A stretch of 64,000 nt of DNA from NCBI GenBank assembly GCA_017590115.1, contig JAGGNK010011003.1, positions 71,815 through 135,814 of the forward strand, written 5' to 3'. Shown piece by piece: positions 1 through 12,729 of the stretch. Position numbers and translations under genes: made by a program. The notes under the pieces were generated by a model. That model saw only the letters and a program-made list of their open reading frames with translations, was not told where the DNA came from and searched no databases. How positions within the stretch are numbered: position 1 is the first letter of the stretch; each line of letters starts with the position of its first letter. This DNA is from Montifringilla adamsi. Lineage: Eukaryota; Chordata; Aves; Passeriformes; Passeridae.

Positions 1-230
1 CGGGAGGCTGTCGGGGGGCGGCGGCGGCGGCGGGTCCCCCCCCGCCGCCCCCATGTCGGAGGGGCCGCCCTACGGCGAGGGGCAGCTGGCGGGGGACGCG
101 GCCGTGGGGCAGCTGCCCTTCCCCGTTCGCCTCCGCGGCGGCGACGGGCTCCTGGCCGGCGGGCAGGGCAAGCGGCCGCCCAAGCTGGGGCAGATCGGCC
201 GCAGCAAGAGAGGTGGGTGCCGGGGGGCCG
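1..230 (+). promoter_or_regulatory. CAMK2N1: CpG-rich 5' end of CAMK2N1 (5' UTR and first exon)
   Basis: The sequence is extremely GC- and CpG-rich from the window edge through the first coding exon, including GGC-type runs just before the ATG at 53. This is the usual CpG-island setting of a vertebrate promoter or first exon. The transcription start itself probably lies upstream of the window. No TATA box is visible. Confidence 0.6.
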
Positions 231-1129
231 GGGCGCACCGGGAGCTGCCCGGGATGCGGGACACGGCCCCAGGGATGCGGCGGGATGCAGCGGGTATCCC
301 GCGGGGTGTTGGGCATCGTGTGCCGGGGACCTTCCCCGGGGATGCGGGACACCGGGGACCGTCCTCAGGGACGGGGCGTGATGACCGGGCTCCCTGAGGA
401 TGTCGGGCATCGCGTCCCGAGTGAACGCGATCCCGAGAATCGCGTTCTCCAGGGATGCAGGGCACTGGGGCCATCCCCAGGGACAGGGTATGGTGCACCG
501 GGCTCCATGAGCGATGCTGGGCATCGTGTTCCGAGGATCTTCCCCAGGAATGGGACATCGAGCACCTTTCGGGCATGCAGGGCACCGTGAATCGTCCCCG
601 GGGATGGGGCACGATGCACCAGATCCCTGCAGGATGTCAGGCATCACGTCCCAAGGACTGTCACCGGGGTGTTGGGTAGCCGGGACCTTCCCTGGGGACA
701 GGACGTTGTGCCCAGGGCACTTCATCGGGTATAGGGCAGCAGGGACCTTCCTCGGGGACAGGGGACATTCCCTGGGGACCATCCGCAGGGCGCAAAGGTG
801 AGGGGACCTTCCCTAGGGACATGTCCTTTGCCAAGTGTCCCCAGAGACAGGGCGCCAGTGCCGAGGCGTGCGATACTGGGGACGCTCCCTGGGGACGGGA
901 CACGGTGCCAGGTACCCTGCGGCGTGTCGGGGCCGCGTAGCTTTGCCAGCAGCCACACCAGGGATGTGGGACCCCTCCGACCCCCCCAGGGTGACCTTGG
1001 GCTGGGGGAGCACGGCGGCACAAAATTCATCGCGCTTCTGTTTCTTTCTGCTTTCTAGTGGTTATTGAAGATGATAGAATCGACGATGTGCTGCAAAACC
1101 TCTCCGAAAAGGCCCCTCCCGGTGTTTAA
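53..1129 (+). CDS. CAMK2N1: CaMKII inhibitor 1 (CaMKIIN alpha), two coding exons
   Basis: Exons are 53-212 and 1059-1129. The donor is G|GTGGGT, the acceptor TTTCTAG|TGG, phase 1, giving 76 residues against 78 in human. The protein binds the active kinase domain of CaMKII as a pseudosubstrate-like inhibitor. The 21-residue inhibitory core (residues 40-60, KRPPKLGQIGRSKR then VVIEDDR) is intact, and the intron falls inside it, between SKR and VVIEDDR. The C-terminus EKAPPGV fits CAMK2N1 better than CAMK2N2. The N-terminal half is unusual: the segment that reads FSCRLQDTNNFF in human reads FPVRLRGGDGLL here, in very GC-rich codons. The downstream neighbour VWA5B1 is on the opposite strand, tail to tail. 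Family identity is certain. Assignment to CAMK2N1 rests on the C-terminus and on synteny with VWA5B1 and UBXN10. Confidence 0.95.
231..920. repeat. Degenerate GC-rich minisatellite in the CAMK2N1 intron
   Basis: Most of the only CAMK2N1 intron consists of loosely repeated units of about 60 bp. Phrases such as 'gggcatcgtgt', 'ccggggaccttcccc' and 'ggggatgcgggac' recur with substitutions. The repeat keeps several short frames open on both strands, but none looks like a protein. It is recognised by eye; period and copy number are approximate. Confidence 0.6.
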
Positions 1130-1404
1130 AGCCTCCCTGGGGACGCTGGGCTGAGGCCCGGGGTGGGGTCGGTTTACAATGGCACAGGTGATCGGCAGAA
1201 AATAACCCCCAGCACCGCAGCGACCGCCGAGCGCCGGGAGCGCCGTCCGCGCCCGCCTGCGGTCCCGCGGCCGCGCCGCTCGTCCTGCCCTCCGGAGACG
1301 CGCGGAGGGGAGGGCGGCGAGCGAGCCAGAGCCCAGCCGTGAATTCAAAAATGATGATAAATTAAAATATATCTATGTAATCGGGAAAATAGTCACCTTT
1401 CAAA

Positions 1405-1426
1405 CCCCCCCCCCCCCCCCCCCCCC
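1405..1426. repeat. C22 homopolymer in the CAMK2N1 3' UTR
   Basis: A run of 22 C residues follows 'tttcaaa'. Such runs are length-unstable and prone to sequencing error, so the exact length may not be real. Confidence 0.8.
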
Positions 1427-2250
1427 GCGAGGGATGGACGGAGGAGTCAAGCCGCGGCTGTGAATTCCTCGGAATCGCTTTTCTCGGGCTGATGAACCTT
1501 GTGCCGCGCTAGATCGGGGGGTAAGAGGAAAGGGGGCAGCGGGAGATGGGGGGAGCGGGGGAAGCAGCCCCTGGAGTCTCCCTCCGGCCAGGGTTGTTCC
1601 CAGCGGGCACCTTGTTTACATGATTTAATCTTGCAAAAACGAATCCGTGCACTTGGATGTACCACGCTATCCCCTTCTGTATGAGTTTCTTTTTTTTATG
1701 TTGATGTCTTTGGATGTTGGGAAATTATATAAAATAGATATATATATATATTTAATTTTAGTCACGTTTTAAGGTTCTCGAGGGGGAAAACCAAAACTTT
1801 TATAAAGGAAAGGCCTGAAGGAAGAATTGCTGGTTTATTTTTTAATTAATAGACTGTATTAAAACATATATATATATAAAAGAAATTATTTAATGTAATC
1901 ACAAGAGTGCCAAACACTTGGAGATGCTGGAGGGCAGTGATTCCCTCCCCGAGACGAGCAGCACTTGGAGCTTTCTGCTCTTTCCAGGGCTCGGTCGATC
2001 TCTCGTGGGGTTTTCTCTGACTTCTCTTTTCTAATCTTTCTTTTTAACTATTTTGCATGACGTGCATAAAAACAAAAGGGGAAAAAAAAGGGGGGGGGGA
2101 CAAAAAGCGCCTCTGGTGCCCGGGCTTGGTTCTTGTTTCTGTTTGCGATTGACTGACAGACCTCAAGGCAGGTTTTTCTTTCCTCCTTTTCTTAAATATT
2201 GTGTATGTTGCACTTTTATCCACTACACAGGGCTATTTCTGCAATGTCCG

Positions 2251-2256
2251 AATAAA
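2251..2256 (+). terminator. CAMK2N1: Polyadenylation signal AATAAA, likely CAMK2N1
   Basis: A canonical AATAAA hexamer lies 1.1 kb downstream of the stop codon, with an A-rich stretch after it. It is the best candidate for the mRNA 3' end. Usage cannot be shown from sequence alone. Confidence 0.45.
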
Positions 2257-5200
2257 AAGGAAAATGAAACAAAATGGAAAAAAAATTATAAATGCGGATC
2301 TGCCGTGTTTTCCCGTGGGCTGCCAGGGCCAAGCAGCATGAGCATCCATCCCTGTCCCCCCAAATAATCCCAAAATAACTAAGGAAAACCTCCCCACTCT
2401 CTAGAACAGACCCCTGTTCGTGCTGAATAACTAATTGCAATTAATATTTATTTGTGGGATTTTTTTGTTTGATGGGAAAACACTTCAGGGGCACAAATTT
2501 AATGGAAAAATTCAACGTTGGGTCCTGAGAGTGGCTGTTGGGGATGGGGTATAAAAGGTGGCTTCCCCTTCACTGATGGGAAAAGCTGTGGAAAATGGGC
2601 ATTTTCCTTCCAGTATTGCCTCCCTTCTCCCCAAATCCCAAATCCTGGTGTTAAAAAGGCCATTATCCCTTCTGCCCACGCCACCGAGGGCACGAGGCAA
2701 CCTTTGTGCCCAGGGAACAAGAATATAATCACGGGTGGGAAACAGGTCCAGGTGTGGGGTTTTATTGCAAAGAAAATCATATATTGCAATAAAAGCAGGA
2801 TGTTGCTGAGCTGGGATTTGTACAGGATGACCTGGGGGGAGATGGATTAATTTGGGCTGGCACAGGGAGCTGGGGTGTGAAGGCTGCACAATGCTCCTGT
2901 CCCCACCACCTTTGCTATTTATTGCTCCGTTTTTAACCCCCACACACTCTCCCACATCCAGGATATGATGAGGAGTTTTGTTAAATTGCTCCCTTGAAAA
3001 ATCCCCAATTATTTCAATTTTTCCCCAGCGAGTTCAGCTCCGAGGTCATGGCTGTGTGGGTTGGACACAGCACACACAGTTTTGGCCCCCGGATTTTCTG
3101 TGCTGGGGGACCTGCTGCACTTCCAAACCATGAAATGGCCCCCAGAAGGGAGGGTTTTTTTCCCCACACTAATGGGTTTTGCCCTAGTCAGCATCTGTGG
3201 GTGAGCCCAGGGCTCTGGGAGAGCAGACATAGCCCGAGAGGAGCAAAGCATCCCATGTATGCCAAGGATGCAGCGCTTGGGAGCTCGTTAGACACAAAAC
3301 CGTGGGCTGGATGCAGCACTGGGGTAAGCGAGTTCACCAAAAAAGCCCTTTTTTTGTAAAAAACTGATCTATGGGTCTGCCAAACCCAATTTCCCACTTT
3401 ATTCCGTACCTCAAAAGACCTCTGAGCACTTAAACCACACTGAAAGCCAGACCCGTCTATGGGCGCTCCGAGGATGGGGCACAGCACAGCCCGGGATGCC
3501 CCCAGAAACACCTGGATGCCCGGGAAAGGCCGGTAATGATCCAGAGAAAGCCTGAAGCCAGAGGGGGAAGGGAGGCTGAAAGAAGAGGAGATTCTGCTAA
3601 ATTATGAACCGCTCTTTTATATGCATCTTTCATGCACGGCACATAAATAATGGAGCAGGAGAGCCCGGCGAGATCGCGTACGGGAGGATGCGGGATGGAG
3701 GGGCGAGGAGAGAGCGATTCACGAGGAATGGTGGGGAAAGATGCGCCCAAGAGACCGAGCCGGGCATCCCGCACGGCCGGGAGATGGTATTCTGAAGGAG
3801 GATTTAAGGATTAAGCTGGCCCCGGGGCAGGAGTTTATTGCATACATTATTTAACAGATGGCCCAACGCAGGCGGCGGCTGCCTACGGTCTCCCCGGTGA
3901 CCTTGGCTGGGAGATGCCGGAGCCGGGAAGGGAGCCTGGTGCCATCACCACGCTCCGGTTACAGGGATCAGAGGGAAAAAAAAAAACTGAACCAAACCCC
4001 AGAAGCCAGCACCCAGCAGATCCAGAGCCAAATCCCCATGGAAACTGCAAAAATCCCCACCCAACCCTGCCCATATGGGCTGCTTGTTTTGGCAGGGGTG
4101 GGAAAAAAAGGAGGAAAAAATAAAATGTATAGAAAAAAGCCATTTTCAGGTTTATTTACTGGAGGAAACTTGGCACCTTTGGAAGAGCAGGGTGCAGGAG
4201 GGGCGAGCGAGGTGCAAAGGTCCCAGCGACACCCAGAGCACTTGTGAAATCTCACTCCCATGCCCAAACACAGCTTTAATCCCATTTTCCCAGGGATTGT
4301 GGTGTTGGGGGAAGGTGCTAACACAGTTGTTTCTGCAGCAAAGCCAACCCTGACCGCTTACACCCAGAACCAGGTGTGTCTTCATTCACCTTAAAGCTGC
4401 TCGTGTTCCACAGGCTTTGAAGCATCAGCCCCTGGAAGTCCCCCGGAATGACACCAGTCCTGGGGGGGCTCAGAGCAGTGGATGACAATTTTGGGGCTGG
4501 ATCAGTGTCCTCACCACTCATTTCCCACATCACCTAGGCAGTAACTCAGAAAAAAAAACCCCAAAATTGAGGGCAGTGTGTTGCAGCCAGGGCAAAGCAG
4601 AGCAGGGGGAGTGGGTGAGCCCCCCAAAGCTCTTCCCAAAAGGACGCCCATGAAGCAACTGCCCAAAATAAATATTCTCTCTCTTTTTTTTTTTTTTTTC
4701 TTTCCCCTCCTCCATCAAAACTAGGGCATGTTAAACTAGGCCAGCACTCCTAAAGTAATTTATTTATCATGGGGGGGGAGAGAGGAGGGACAGCATGGGC
4801 TGCAGAAGGGGATGCTCCATCCTGCCCCCAAGTGCCGTGGGTTTGTGGAATAAAATGGGTCAGTTCTTCCCTCTTCTCTTGTTGAAAAATCACAATTACT
4901 CAGAAGGAAGCAGCTTTAGTGACCTTTGGTGGAGAAGACACAAAACCGGTCATTTTAACGGTACCAAACCCTTCTTGATCTGTTTGCTCAACTGTTTTCA
5001 CTGCTGGGGCTCATGTTTTGTACTGCGGCATCAGACGGAAAATACACTTTAGAAAAATGAAAAATGGAAAAAGATGTGAAAGAAATTTTACCTTCCGTAA
5101 AGACTTGGGGTTTTTTCTTGCTTTGTAACACAAGAATGAGAAAAAGCCAGTGGCTGCCCAAAATCTCTCCATCCATCCCTGCCAGGGAATGGGATCCCCA

Positions 5201-6479
5201 AGAGGGATTTGGGATGCAGCACCATCCTGCTGGATGCTCCCCCATCAGTCATGGCCTTGGAGCTTTTTGGGGGCTTTACCTTTGTGTCTCCCCAGGGGAA
5301 GAGTGGCTCCTGGTGGGATGGACCCCCAGTGCTTCTTGTCTGGGGGGCCTGGGGGGCTGCGGGTCCCCCTTTCCTGGGATCATTGTCCCACAGCCACTAG
5401 AGGCCACTGAGGCTCTGTGCTCCCGGCTGATTTACTCAGGCAGGACATTTGGACACACATCGGCACCCAAAAGTCTAAAACGGGCAAATGCCCAGAGTCA
5501 GCAAAGCCGGGGACAGGCAGGGCAGGGAAGAGCTGTCCCTGAGCTCTGCTGGTGTCTCCAGGGGCATCCCCACGCCGGGACCCCGCGGGGAACAGGGGCA
5601 CTTTTCCCAAATCTGGTCAGGCCACTCAGCTGCCCAGACTTGTGCTGAGCACTGGTGGGAATTTTGTGTGTCCTACCCCATGCTAAACATTTCCAGAGGA
5701 CAGGAAAATGCTGCCACACACGCAGCATCCTTCCTGGGCTCACCAGGAATTTTATGAGGGGTCAAGAAGACACTCCCATGATATGGCATTCCTTACCTTG
5801 GGAATATTCTGCAAGAAAATCCCTAGATCCCTGCTGCTGCTGCCTCGGGGAGCCTGGGAGTGGAGCTGCCTGCCTCCCCAGGCTCCTCATTTTCATTTTG
5901 CCTGGAGTTAAAATTTTCTAGGATATTCTAAACAGCCGTTCCCACTTAGGAGGGAAACATCAGACGTCTTCATTTACACACCGCTCCAGGTGTCAAACTG
6001 TTGCATGACAATAACAAGTGGGAGACACCTCACCCAAAAAACGAGAGAATTTCCAGCTGCAGCCAAATGCAGCAGCAGATGCTCAGATAACACCCAAACC
6101 TGAGAACAGCACCAGGCTCTGCAACCTGGCCAAAGCCTTCCCAGATAAACAGTCGGTGTTTGGGAGGGGGATTCTATTTTTTGGGAAGTTGGGATGTCTG
6201 TGCTGTCTCACATTTGGGTATTTTCAGACCCTCGGTGAGCAGGTGAGAATGGCCACTGCCTTCTCAGGGCTGCCTCGGTTCCCAGTCTCACTGGCTGTGG
6301 AAGAAGATTCCCTGCCACAGATTTTTCCAAGACAATTCCTCCCCTGAGTTTCGGCAGGATGTGCCTGTGACAGCAATTGCCCTGTTAAATTTGTGTTGGT
6401 AATGCAACACCAGGAACGTGAAGGAATATGAAGAAAACCAGAGGAGTTTGGGCTCCCCTCCATGCTGCAACACCTCAAT

Positions 6480-6575
6480 TATTAATATATATAGTATTCC
6501 ATTATATAATACTATATAATATTATGTAATATATATGGTATTATATAATACATACAATGGTGTATATATATAATT
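6480..6575. repeat. AT-rich simple sequence (TATA/ATATAATA type)
   Basis: About 95 bp built almost only of A and T in imperfect 'atataatactatataat' motifs. It is low-complexity DNA with no coding content. Confidence 0.7.
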
Positions 6576-8810
6576 TTTGCAGAGATAAATGTGACACCTG
6601 CACAAGCCCTGTCCTTTGCCCCTTTCCCGTGGGCAAAGGGGAGCAAAGTGGGAACATCTCAGAGTCCCTGGAGCTTTGTGTGCACAAAACTCAAAGCATC
6701 AGCCCCTTCTCAGGGTGGGGGGAATGAAAGAAAATAAAGGAAAATAACCAAACCACAGAAATAAATCCCCAAACAGGCCATGTGACACAACACTCCGAAA
6801 TACCCGGCGGTGAGTCACGGGTGTGGAGATGGGGCTGATCCAGCTCTGACTCAGCCCGGGCAGCCGGTGCAGCCTGTTTGTGTCCCCCCCACAACTCCTG
6901 TTTCCCATTTTTGCTCCAAACCTGCTCAAATATAAATAAATACTCCGTGACTAAGAGACACGTGGTGGGGCTCAGCCTGCAGCAGCCCCTTCAAGCCCCC
7001 CTAATTCCTGGCGGTTCCACAAGGGCTGGACACAACAGTATCCCACAAAAGGCAGGTCTGGGGACCATTGAAGTATTTAAAGTGGTTTTTTAAAATATGT
7101 ATTTCTGGAGGGGGAAACACACACACACACAGGAGGTTCTTGCTGATGCCACGTCAAGGAAGCATTTGGGATTTTCCAACTAGCTCTAATTAATTAGTAT
7201 TTTCTCAGCTTATCATAGTTTTAAACATGAAGCACCAATTCCCATCAGTCACAGACAAGGGAAGCCAACACAGAGCAGAGCCTGCCCAGGGTGGGGTGAA
7301 GCCTTGCTCGGGGACACCACATTGGAGGGCAGAGGGTGCTGGTGGAGCTGGGATGAGACTCAGCTCCCACCTGGGTGCAATCCAGTCCCAGCCCTTTCTA
7401 AGCCACAGCATCCTACAGCATCCCCAGAGGGGTGGAAAACCACGAGAGATGGCTGGGTTTGGGGGAGGTGCCTTAGGAAAGCTGCTCTTGGGTTATTCCC
7501 ACTGGATCTCAACAAATGCACGGCGGTGGAACACCCCTGTGTTATTTACAGCTGTTTGAACCCCCCATGGTGTTTGACCTCCCAGGATTCTCCGGGCTGA
7601 TCCCAGCCTCACCCCAGGTTAGAGCACCATCCCTGTGCTGCAGGGTAAGGAAAGGCAAAAGGCAGGATCAGGATGAGACCCTGGCAGCATCCTCAGCATC
7701 CATAACCAGTTTCCATAGCAACAGGTTCAGCCCCAGATCGGCAGCAGGTGCTAGGAAGCAGAAATGAGGAGGGAGCTCGGGGAGACCCCATGAGCAGCAA
7801 AAATAGGGTTTGGTACAGAAAATCACTTTGCAACTCAGCACCTCGGGAGCGAGGGGAGGCTGAAGCTGAGCTGTGGCCCAACACAAACCCTCCAGGACAG
7901 CCCATCCAGGGACACTGGGGAGCTGCCCCCACCCCACCACCCCTGCTCGGCACGGATCCCATTCCAGATGTATCAGCATTCCCGGTTTAATTCCAGCTGG
8001 GCAGCCAGGAGCTCTGCTACGCCCTTCCCTGGCTCCAGCCAGGAGCAAACAGCCACGAGACCCCTGAGCATCCATCCTCCAGTCCTGGACGCCGGGAAAA
8101 AGCACACCTGGGGAACGATGGGGAGGGACAGCCCGGACAGGGATGCTCCAGGCGTGCGGATGCCGGCGGGCCCCTGGCCCCCACCCCCGCGGCACGGTTA
8201 CACAAGGCTCCGGCGCTTGCATAAGCGGCAGCGGCGTGTGCAGCCTCAAGGAGAGAGGAGAAGTGAGCAGGACCAGGGTCCCGAAGCCACGCCTTGGGAT
8301 GGGACCCGTGCCCAGAGCCCGTATCCCACAGGCGAGTCCCGTGGAGCAGGGCATCCTGCAGCCACTCCTAAACGAGGTGCCACAACCCCCTGCAGCAAGA
8401 CTGGCCCCATCCCTTCACCATCCTCATGGATAGACCAAAAACAGGAGGAGTTCAACCCTTAACAGCAGTAAAAAGGCTGCCAGAACCCCCAAAGCCAGCG
8501 AGCAGCCTGCACACCAGCCCTTTGGCATCCAATACTTGCCGGCTGCCACTTCCAGGCCTGGAAATGGGGTTAGTCCCAGGGGAAAATAATTTTTTTAAGC
8601 CTTTTGACCAAGAAGGTGCTGGGGAATCATCTTGTAGTGCTTGGGCTCCCAGGGAGCCTCTGTGGAGCAGGGCACCCATGGGTCAGCATCAGCTCTCAGC
8701 TCCCAGTCCTGCTCAGGGGAGAACGAGCACTGCCTTCAAACCAGCACCCATCAGCAGCCAGGGTGCCTTTGGCCAACCCCTGGTAGTTTGGCACAGGGCA
8801 GCTCAACCTA

Positions 8811-8907
8811 AAACATGTTCATGCTCTAAAACACTTTGTTCATGCCCTAAAACATGTTGTTCATGCCCTAAAAGGTGTTGTTCATACCCTAAAACATGTT
8901 GTTTCTG
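8811..8907. repeat. 21-bp tandem repeat, about 4.5 copies
   Basis: The unit 'aaaacatgttgttcatgccct' repeats with a constant 21-bp period and few changes (for example 'aaaggtgttgttcatacccta'). Because 21 is divisible by 3, the repeat gives Cys/Ser-rich and His/Glu-rich peptides in the overlapping open frames. I regard these as repeat artefacts. Confidence 0.8.
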
Positions 8908-11289
8908 CCCACCATGGTGCTTTGGATCTGGCTCACTTCCACAGCTGTCAATGAGCACATGGCCAGAGAGGGTTTTAAGAACCTGCAATGCCAACCAAGT
9001 CACCTTTCCCAAGGGATTTACACCCTTTATAGGCTTCCTGTCCCGGATTCCTAGGTGCTGTGCCTGCTGCACTGGGGCTGATGTTTTGGCTCGAATTCCT
9101 TCCCACCCCACAACCCACATCCCTTGTTTTCCTGCCTAGTGCAAAGAAATTACTAAAAACCACAACAAAAAGCTAAGAAATCCTCTAATTTAATGAGCAG
9201 AGAAGCCCCCAGACCTCTAGCTTGGCTTTTAAAGTATGAGCAATATCATATCTGTGTCTTGAGGAGATTCAATTATTTTAACAATTAAAAGGGACCTCCC
9301 CAAGAGGCTGCACATGGAGGGCACAAGCACCTGCAGGACTCATGTGCATCCCAGCCCAGCACAAACTTCCCATGGCAAAGGTAACTTCACAGGTGGCACA
9401 GAAAGAGAAAACCAGAAAAGGTGATTGCACAAGAGGGGCTGATTCTCCTGATTTAAATACAACCCTCCAAACCCACAGTGCAAAGCCACAGGCACACCCA
9501 GAGCTGAAGCAAACACTCACCAGTGACCCTTGGGCAGTGATGCTGCTTCCCTGCAGGCAAGGGGAAAAGTTTCCATCCTCCTTCTCTGTATAGGGAATGA
9601 CTCTATGGGGACAGCAGCCAGCCCAAAGGCACAACACTGGGACAACCAGCTCACTGCCAGGGTCAGATACCCCAGCTATGCACCAATCCATCCTCTGAGA
9701 CACCCCCCAAACCTCAGCCTCAGACCTTTTATTGCCTTCAGGATAACAAATCCCAAAATCTCAGTGCAGCTGCCCTGGGAGGTGAAACAACACAAAAAGA
9801 CACAAACCCCAGGTGCTTAGAGAGCTCCAAGCCCCAAGGCAAGCACCCAACCGTCTGATTGCCTCTGAAAACCATTGTTAAGGTGATTCTCAGCAGAGGA
9901 CACGCGTGGCACCCCCGAAGCCCCCCCGGAGTCTCTGTTGTGCTGGGGTGAGGCAGAGCTGCGGGAGGCAGCGAGGGCGATGTGTGAAATCATGGGGCGG
10001 CCGCAGCTATTTCTGCTCCGTGTCAGCACCCACTGACAGCACCACCCTGGGAACACAGCGGAGCTCCAGGCATCTTTTTTCCGAGTGAAATTCACCTGCA
10101 CAGAGCTGTACTTCCCCGTTAACCCCCGGCATTGTGAAGTGTGGAGCTCGCTGGTTCTGGGGGCAAAGCTGGGGGGCTTGGGGTCCAAGCGAGCTGCTGG
10201 CACCCTTGACATCTCCATTTAGGCTCCCAAGATTCCCCCTCATCTGATGGGCAGAAGCTTCTACAAATCCCTTCTCCTTCCTTCTGCTCAGGGTCACTCT
10301 TTTTTTCCCCTTCATTTCTTGGGACTAGGAGCGAGACCCAGGCAAATGCAACTGATTGTGTAACGTTTTGCTCAGAAAGCTTCTTAAACAGTCACATATT
10401 TCTATTGGATTTCCCTTGCCCTTCACTGCTGATTACTGGAGTATTTATATATAAATAGAAGCTGTCTTCCCCATAATCTGCTTGTTTCTCCTAATTAACT
10501 CAGGGCTGCTCTCCTTGGGTTGCTCAGCCCTTGGGTTTTGGGGGTGCCAGCACCCAGTGGCATTCACTGAACCCAAATGCACCAAATTTCTGCTGAAATT
10601 GCTTTTTTAGCTGGTTTTAAAGATGCAAAATCCTCCTTTCCAAACTTTATGTGCTCAGTATCTGCCCCATCCTCCCAACCCCCAGCTCAGGGAAGTGCTC
10701 AAACATGATTTCTTCTTCTTCCTCCCTCCTCACAAAACTTTCCCCTAATTCAAGGAACGTCTCGATTTGATAATTATTTTAATCATTATTACTCATCTTT
10801 CCCCTTTCTTCCCCCCCTCAAAACTTCGTCCTGGGCCTGTCAATCACTTTAATAGCTGTTTACAACCTATCATCAAGTCTTGCATAACATCCACATGACT
10901 TCACTCAGATGCCTCCGACACCCAAAAGCTGCCCCTGGGCTCTATTTCAGGAGTGATGGAGCCCACGGCACCAACTGGCTGCATCCCCCGCCGGCATGCC
11001 CGGGGTCCTGGGATGGGGAAAATCAAAGCCAAAGACATGCCCGAAGCAAAACTATTTTGTAGTTGACACAAGACAGCCCCACGCTGCTCCCCGGTTCGGG
11101 TTTTGGGGGTGAGGGTTGGTTTGGTGGCCTCATACCCCTCCCCAGCATCGCAGGTAGGTGTTGCACCAATTTGGAGAGTTCGGGAGCTAAAGGCACCTGG
11201 AGCAGCCCCTGGATAGCAGCCTGGCCCCTGTCCCCCCACTCCCCTCACACGCACACCAAAATATGGCAAATTCTGTTCAAAATGTCATT

Positions 11290-11640
11290 TTCCAGCGAAG
11301 TTCTCCCCCCCGCGGCATCGCCCGTCGGCGGCGGGTTGGCGGGGGGACGGGGCAGAGGCGCAATCTGTGCGGGAACGGCTGCCAGCCCTTTTCCTTCGGC
11401 AGGCGACGGCTGGCTTGTGGGGAGGGGGGGGACACGACGGCTCTTTTTTAAGCTCTCCCGTCCTCCCCCTCTCCCTCAGATTTCATAACCCTCCAAAGCA
11501 CGAAAAGGCTCCTCCGGTTCCCGGCTAATGAGCCCCTGCGGAGGAGGAGCCGCGGCCCCGGCAGGAGGGGAGCTCGGCAGCAAAACCTCCCCACGGCGGG
11601 TGTGACGGGGCACGGGGGCACGGAGGGGTCTCTGAGGGGT
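11290..11640. promoter_or_regulatory. Orphan CpG-island-like block
   Basis: A dense CpG stretch ('gcggcatcgcccgtcggcggcgggttggcgggg' type sequence and neighbours) lies between the convergent genes CAMK2N1 and VWA5B1, 2.3 kb beyond the VWA5B1 stop codon. No recognisable coding exon or clear donor site is associated with it. It may be a promoter for a non-coding RNA, an enhancer, or simply GC-rich DNA. Confidence 0.4.
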
Positions 11641-12729
11641 CTCACCATAACCCCAGCTTAGCCAGTTCTCTCCCCAAAACGCCCCTTGGCACGAGGCTGC
11701 CCGGGATGGGATGTCTCTCCCTCCCCGTGCAGATGCTGCATGCAAATATTTATTTACACAGCATCTAGGAGTTATTTATTAAACCACAGTTGACAACTGT
11801 ATTCAAACTAATTTCTCTTAATAAGGCACATACGGTCACCCCGGCAACAGCACCAGAGTGCCCTTCTTTAAGGAAAATACTTACTGGGGAGAAAATCCCC
11901 TTGGATGCCAAGAGGGTGCTCTGGGGGCCTCTGGAGATGCTGGGGCTGGAGACACCAACCCCCTTCTTGGGAGATCTGCTCTATCCCTGGAGATGGAGTC
12001 CAGAGGGGGGAAACTGGGCTAGAAGTGCCTATTTTTTGTGATATATGTATAGATACAGAGGTCACCAAAAGCAGGAGGTCATCTGAGGGGGTCCATGCTT
12101 GCCAAGGGGAACATAAGGGATGGCAGAGCTCCCATGTCCTGCATTGAATTGGAAAACACAATGGGTGCTTTATCAATTCCTGTGTCACAACACCAATTAA
12201 GGATGGTGTGGGATGAAGGCAGGATTTCTGCTTCCTTGCACTGACCAAGGTGACAGGTTAAACTATGCAAAGAAAGACAGCAGATTTCTCAGCTCCATCT
12301 GCTCCTCAGAGAATAATCAAACCCAATTTCCCCTGGGTTTTAAAATCCTGGATGCATCAGTTTACCAAATGCTGTGCAATCCAGGGTTTGCAAAACACAG
12401 CTCCCCAAAACTGGAAGGAAGCTCCTTATCCCCTCTGAAACCCAGACCTAAACTCGCACACTAAATCATCATGGGGTTTTTTGGGGGGTATTTTACTGAA
12501 CAGCCACATAGTGCTCCAACCATAGTGCTTCTCTGGGGTGGCCCCAGAGAAACCCACCAGGAACCCAGGACCCCAAAACAAAGAACCCACACCGGCAAGT
12601 AGAGCAGGCAGTGATTTACTGGGAGAACAACACTTCTGCAACAACAGAGAACACGACTGTGCCCAGGCACCCGGCCACCAGACCTGCAGCACCACTGAGC
12701 ATTGCCACACTGGGGACCTCAGAGAGGTG

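Larger units (their letters stand above)
1130..2275 (+). other. CAMK2N1: CAMK2N1 3' UTR
   Basis: From the TAA at 1127-1129 the sequence becomes AT-rich, with long T and TA runs, as expected of a brain-expressed 3' UTR. It runs to the first good polyadenylation signal. The length of about 1.1 kb is plausible for this gene. It contains a run of 22 C (1405-1426), a TA dinucleotide tract near 1735-1755, and no other coding frame. Confidence 0.6.

Noticed and set aside
7668..8354. A 228-codon minus-strand open frame in the intergenic region
   Set aside because: Composition is low-complexity, no family is recognisable, and the overlapping frames on both strands are also open.
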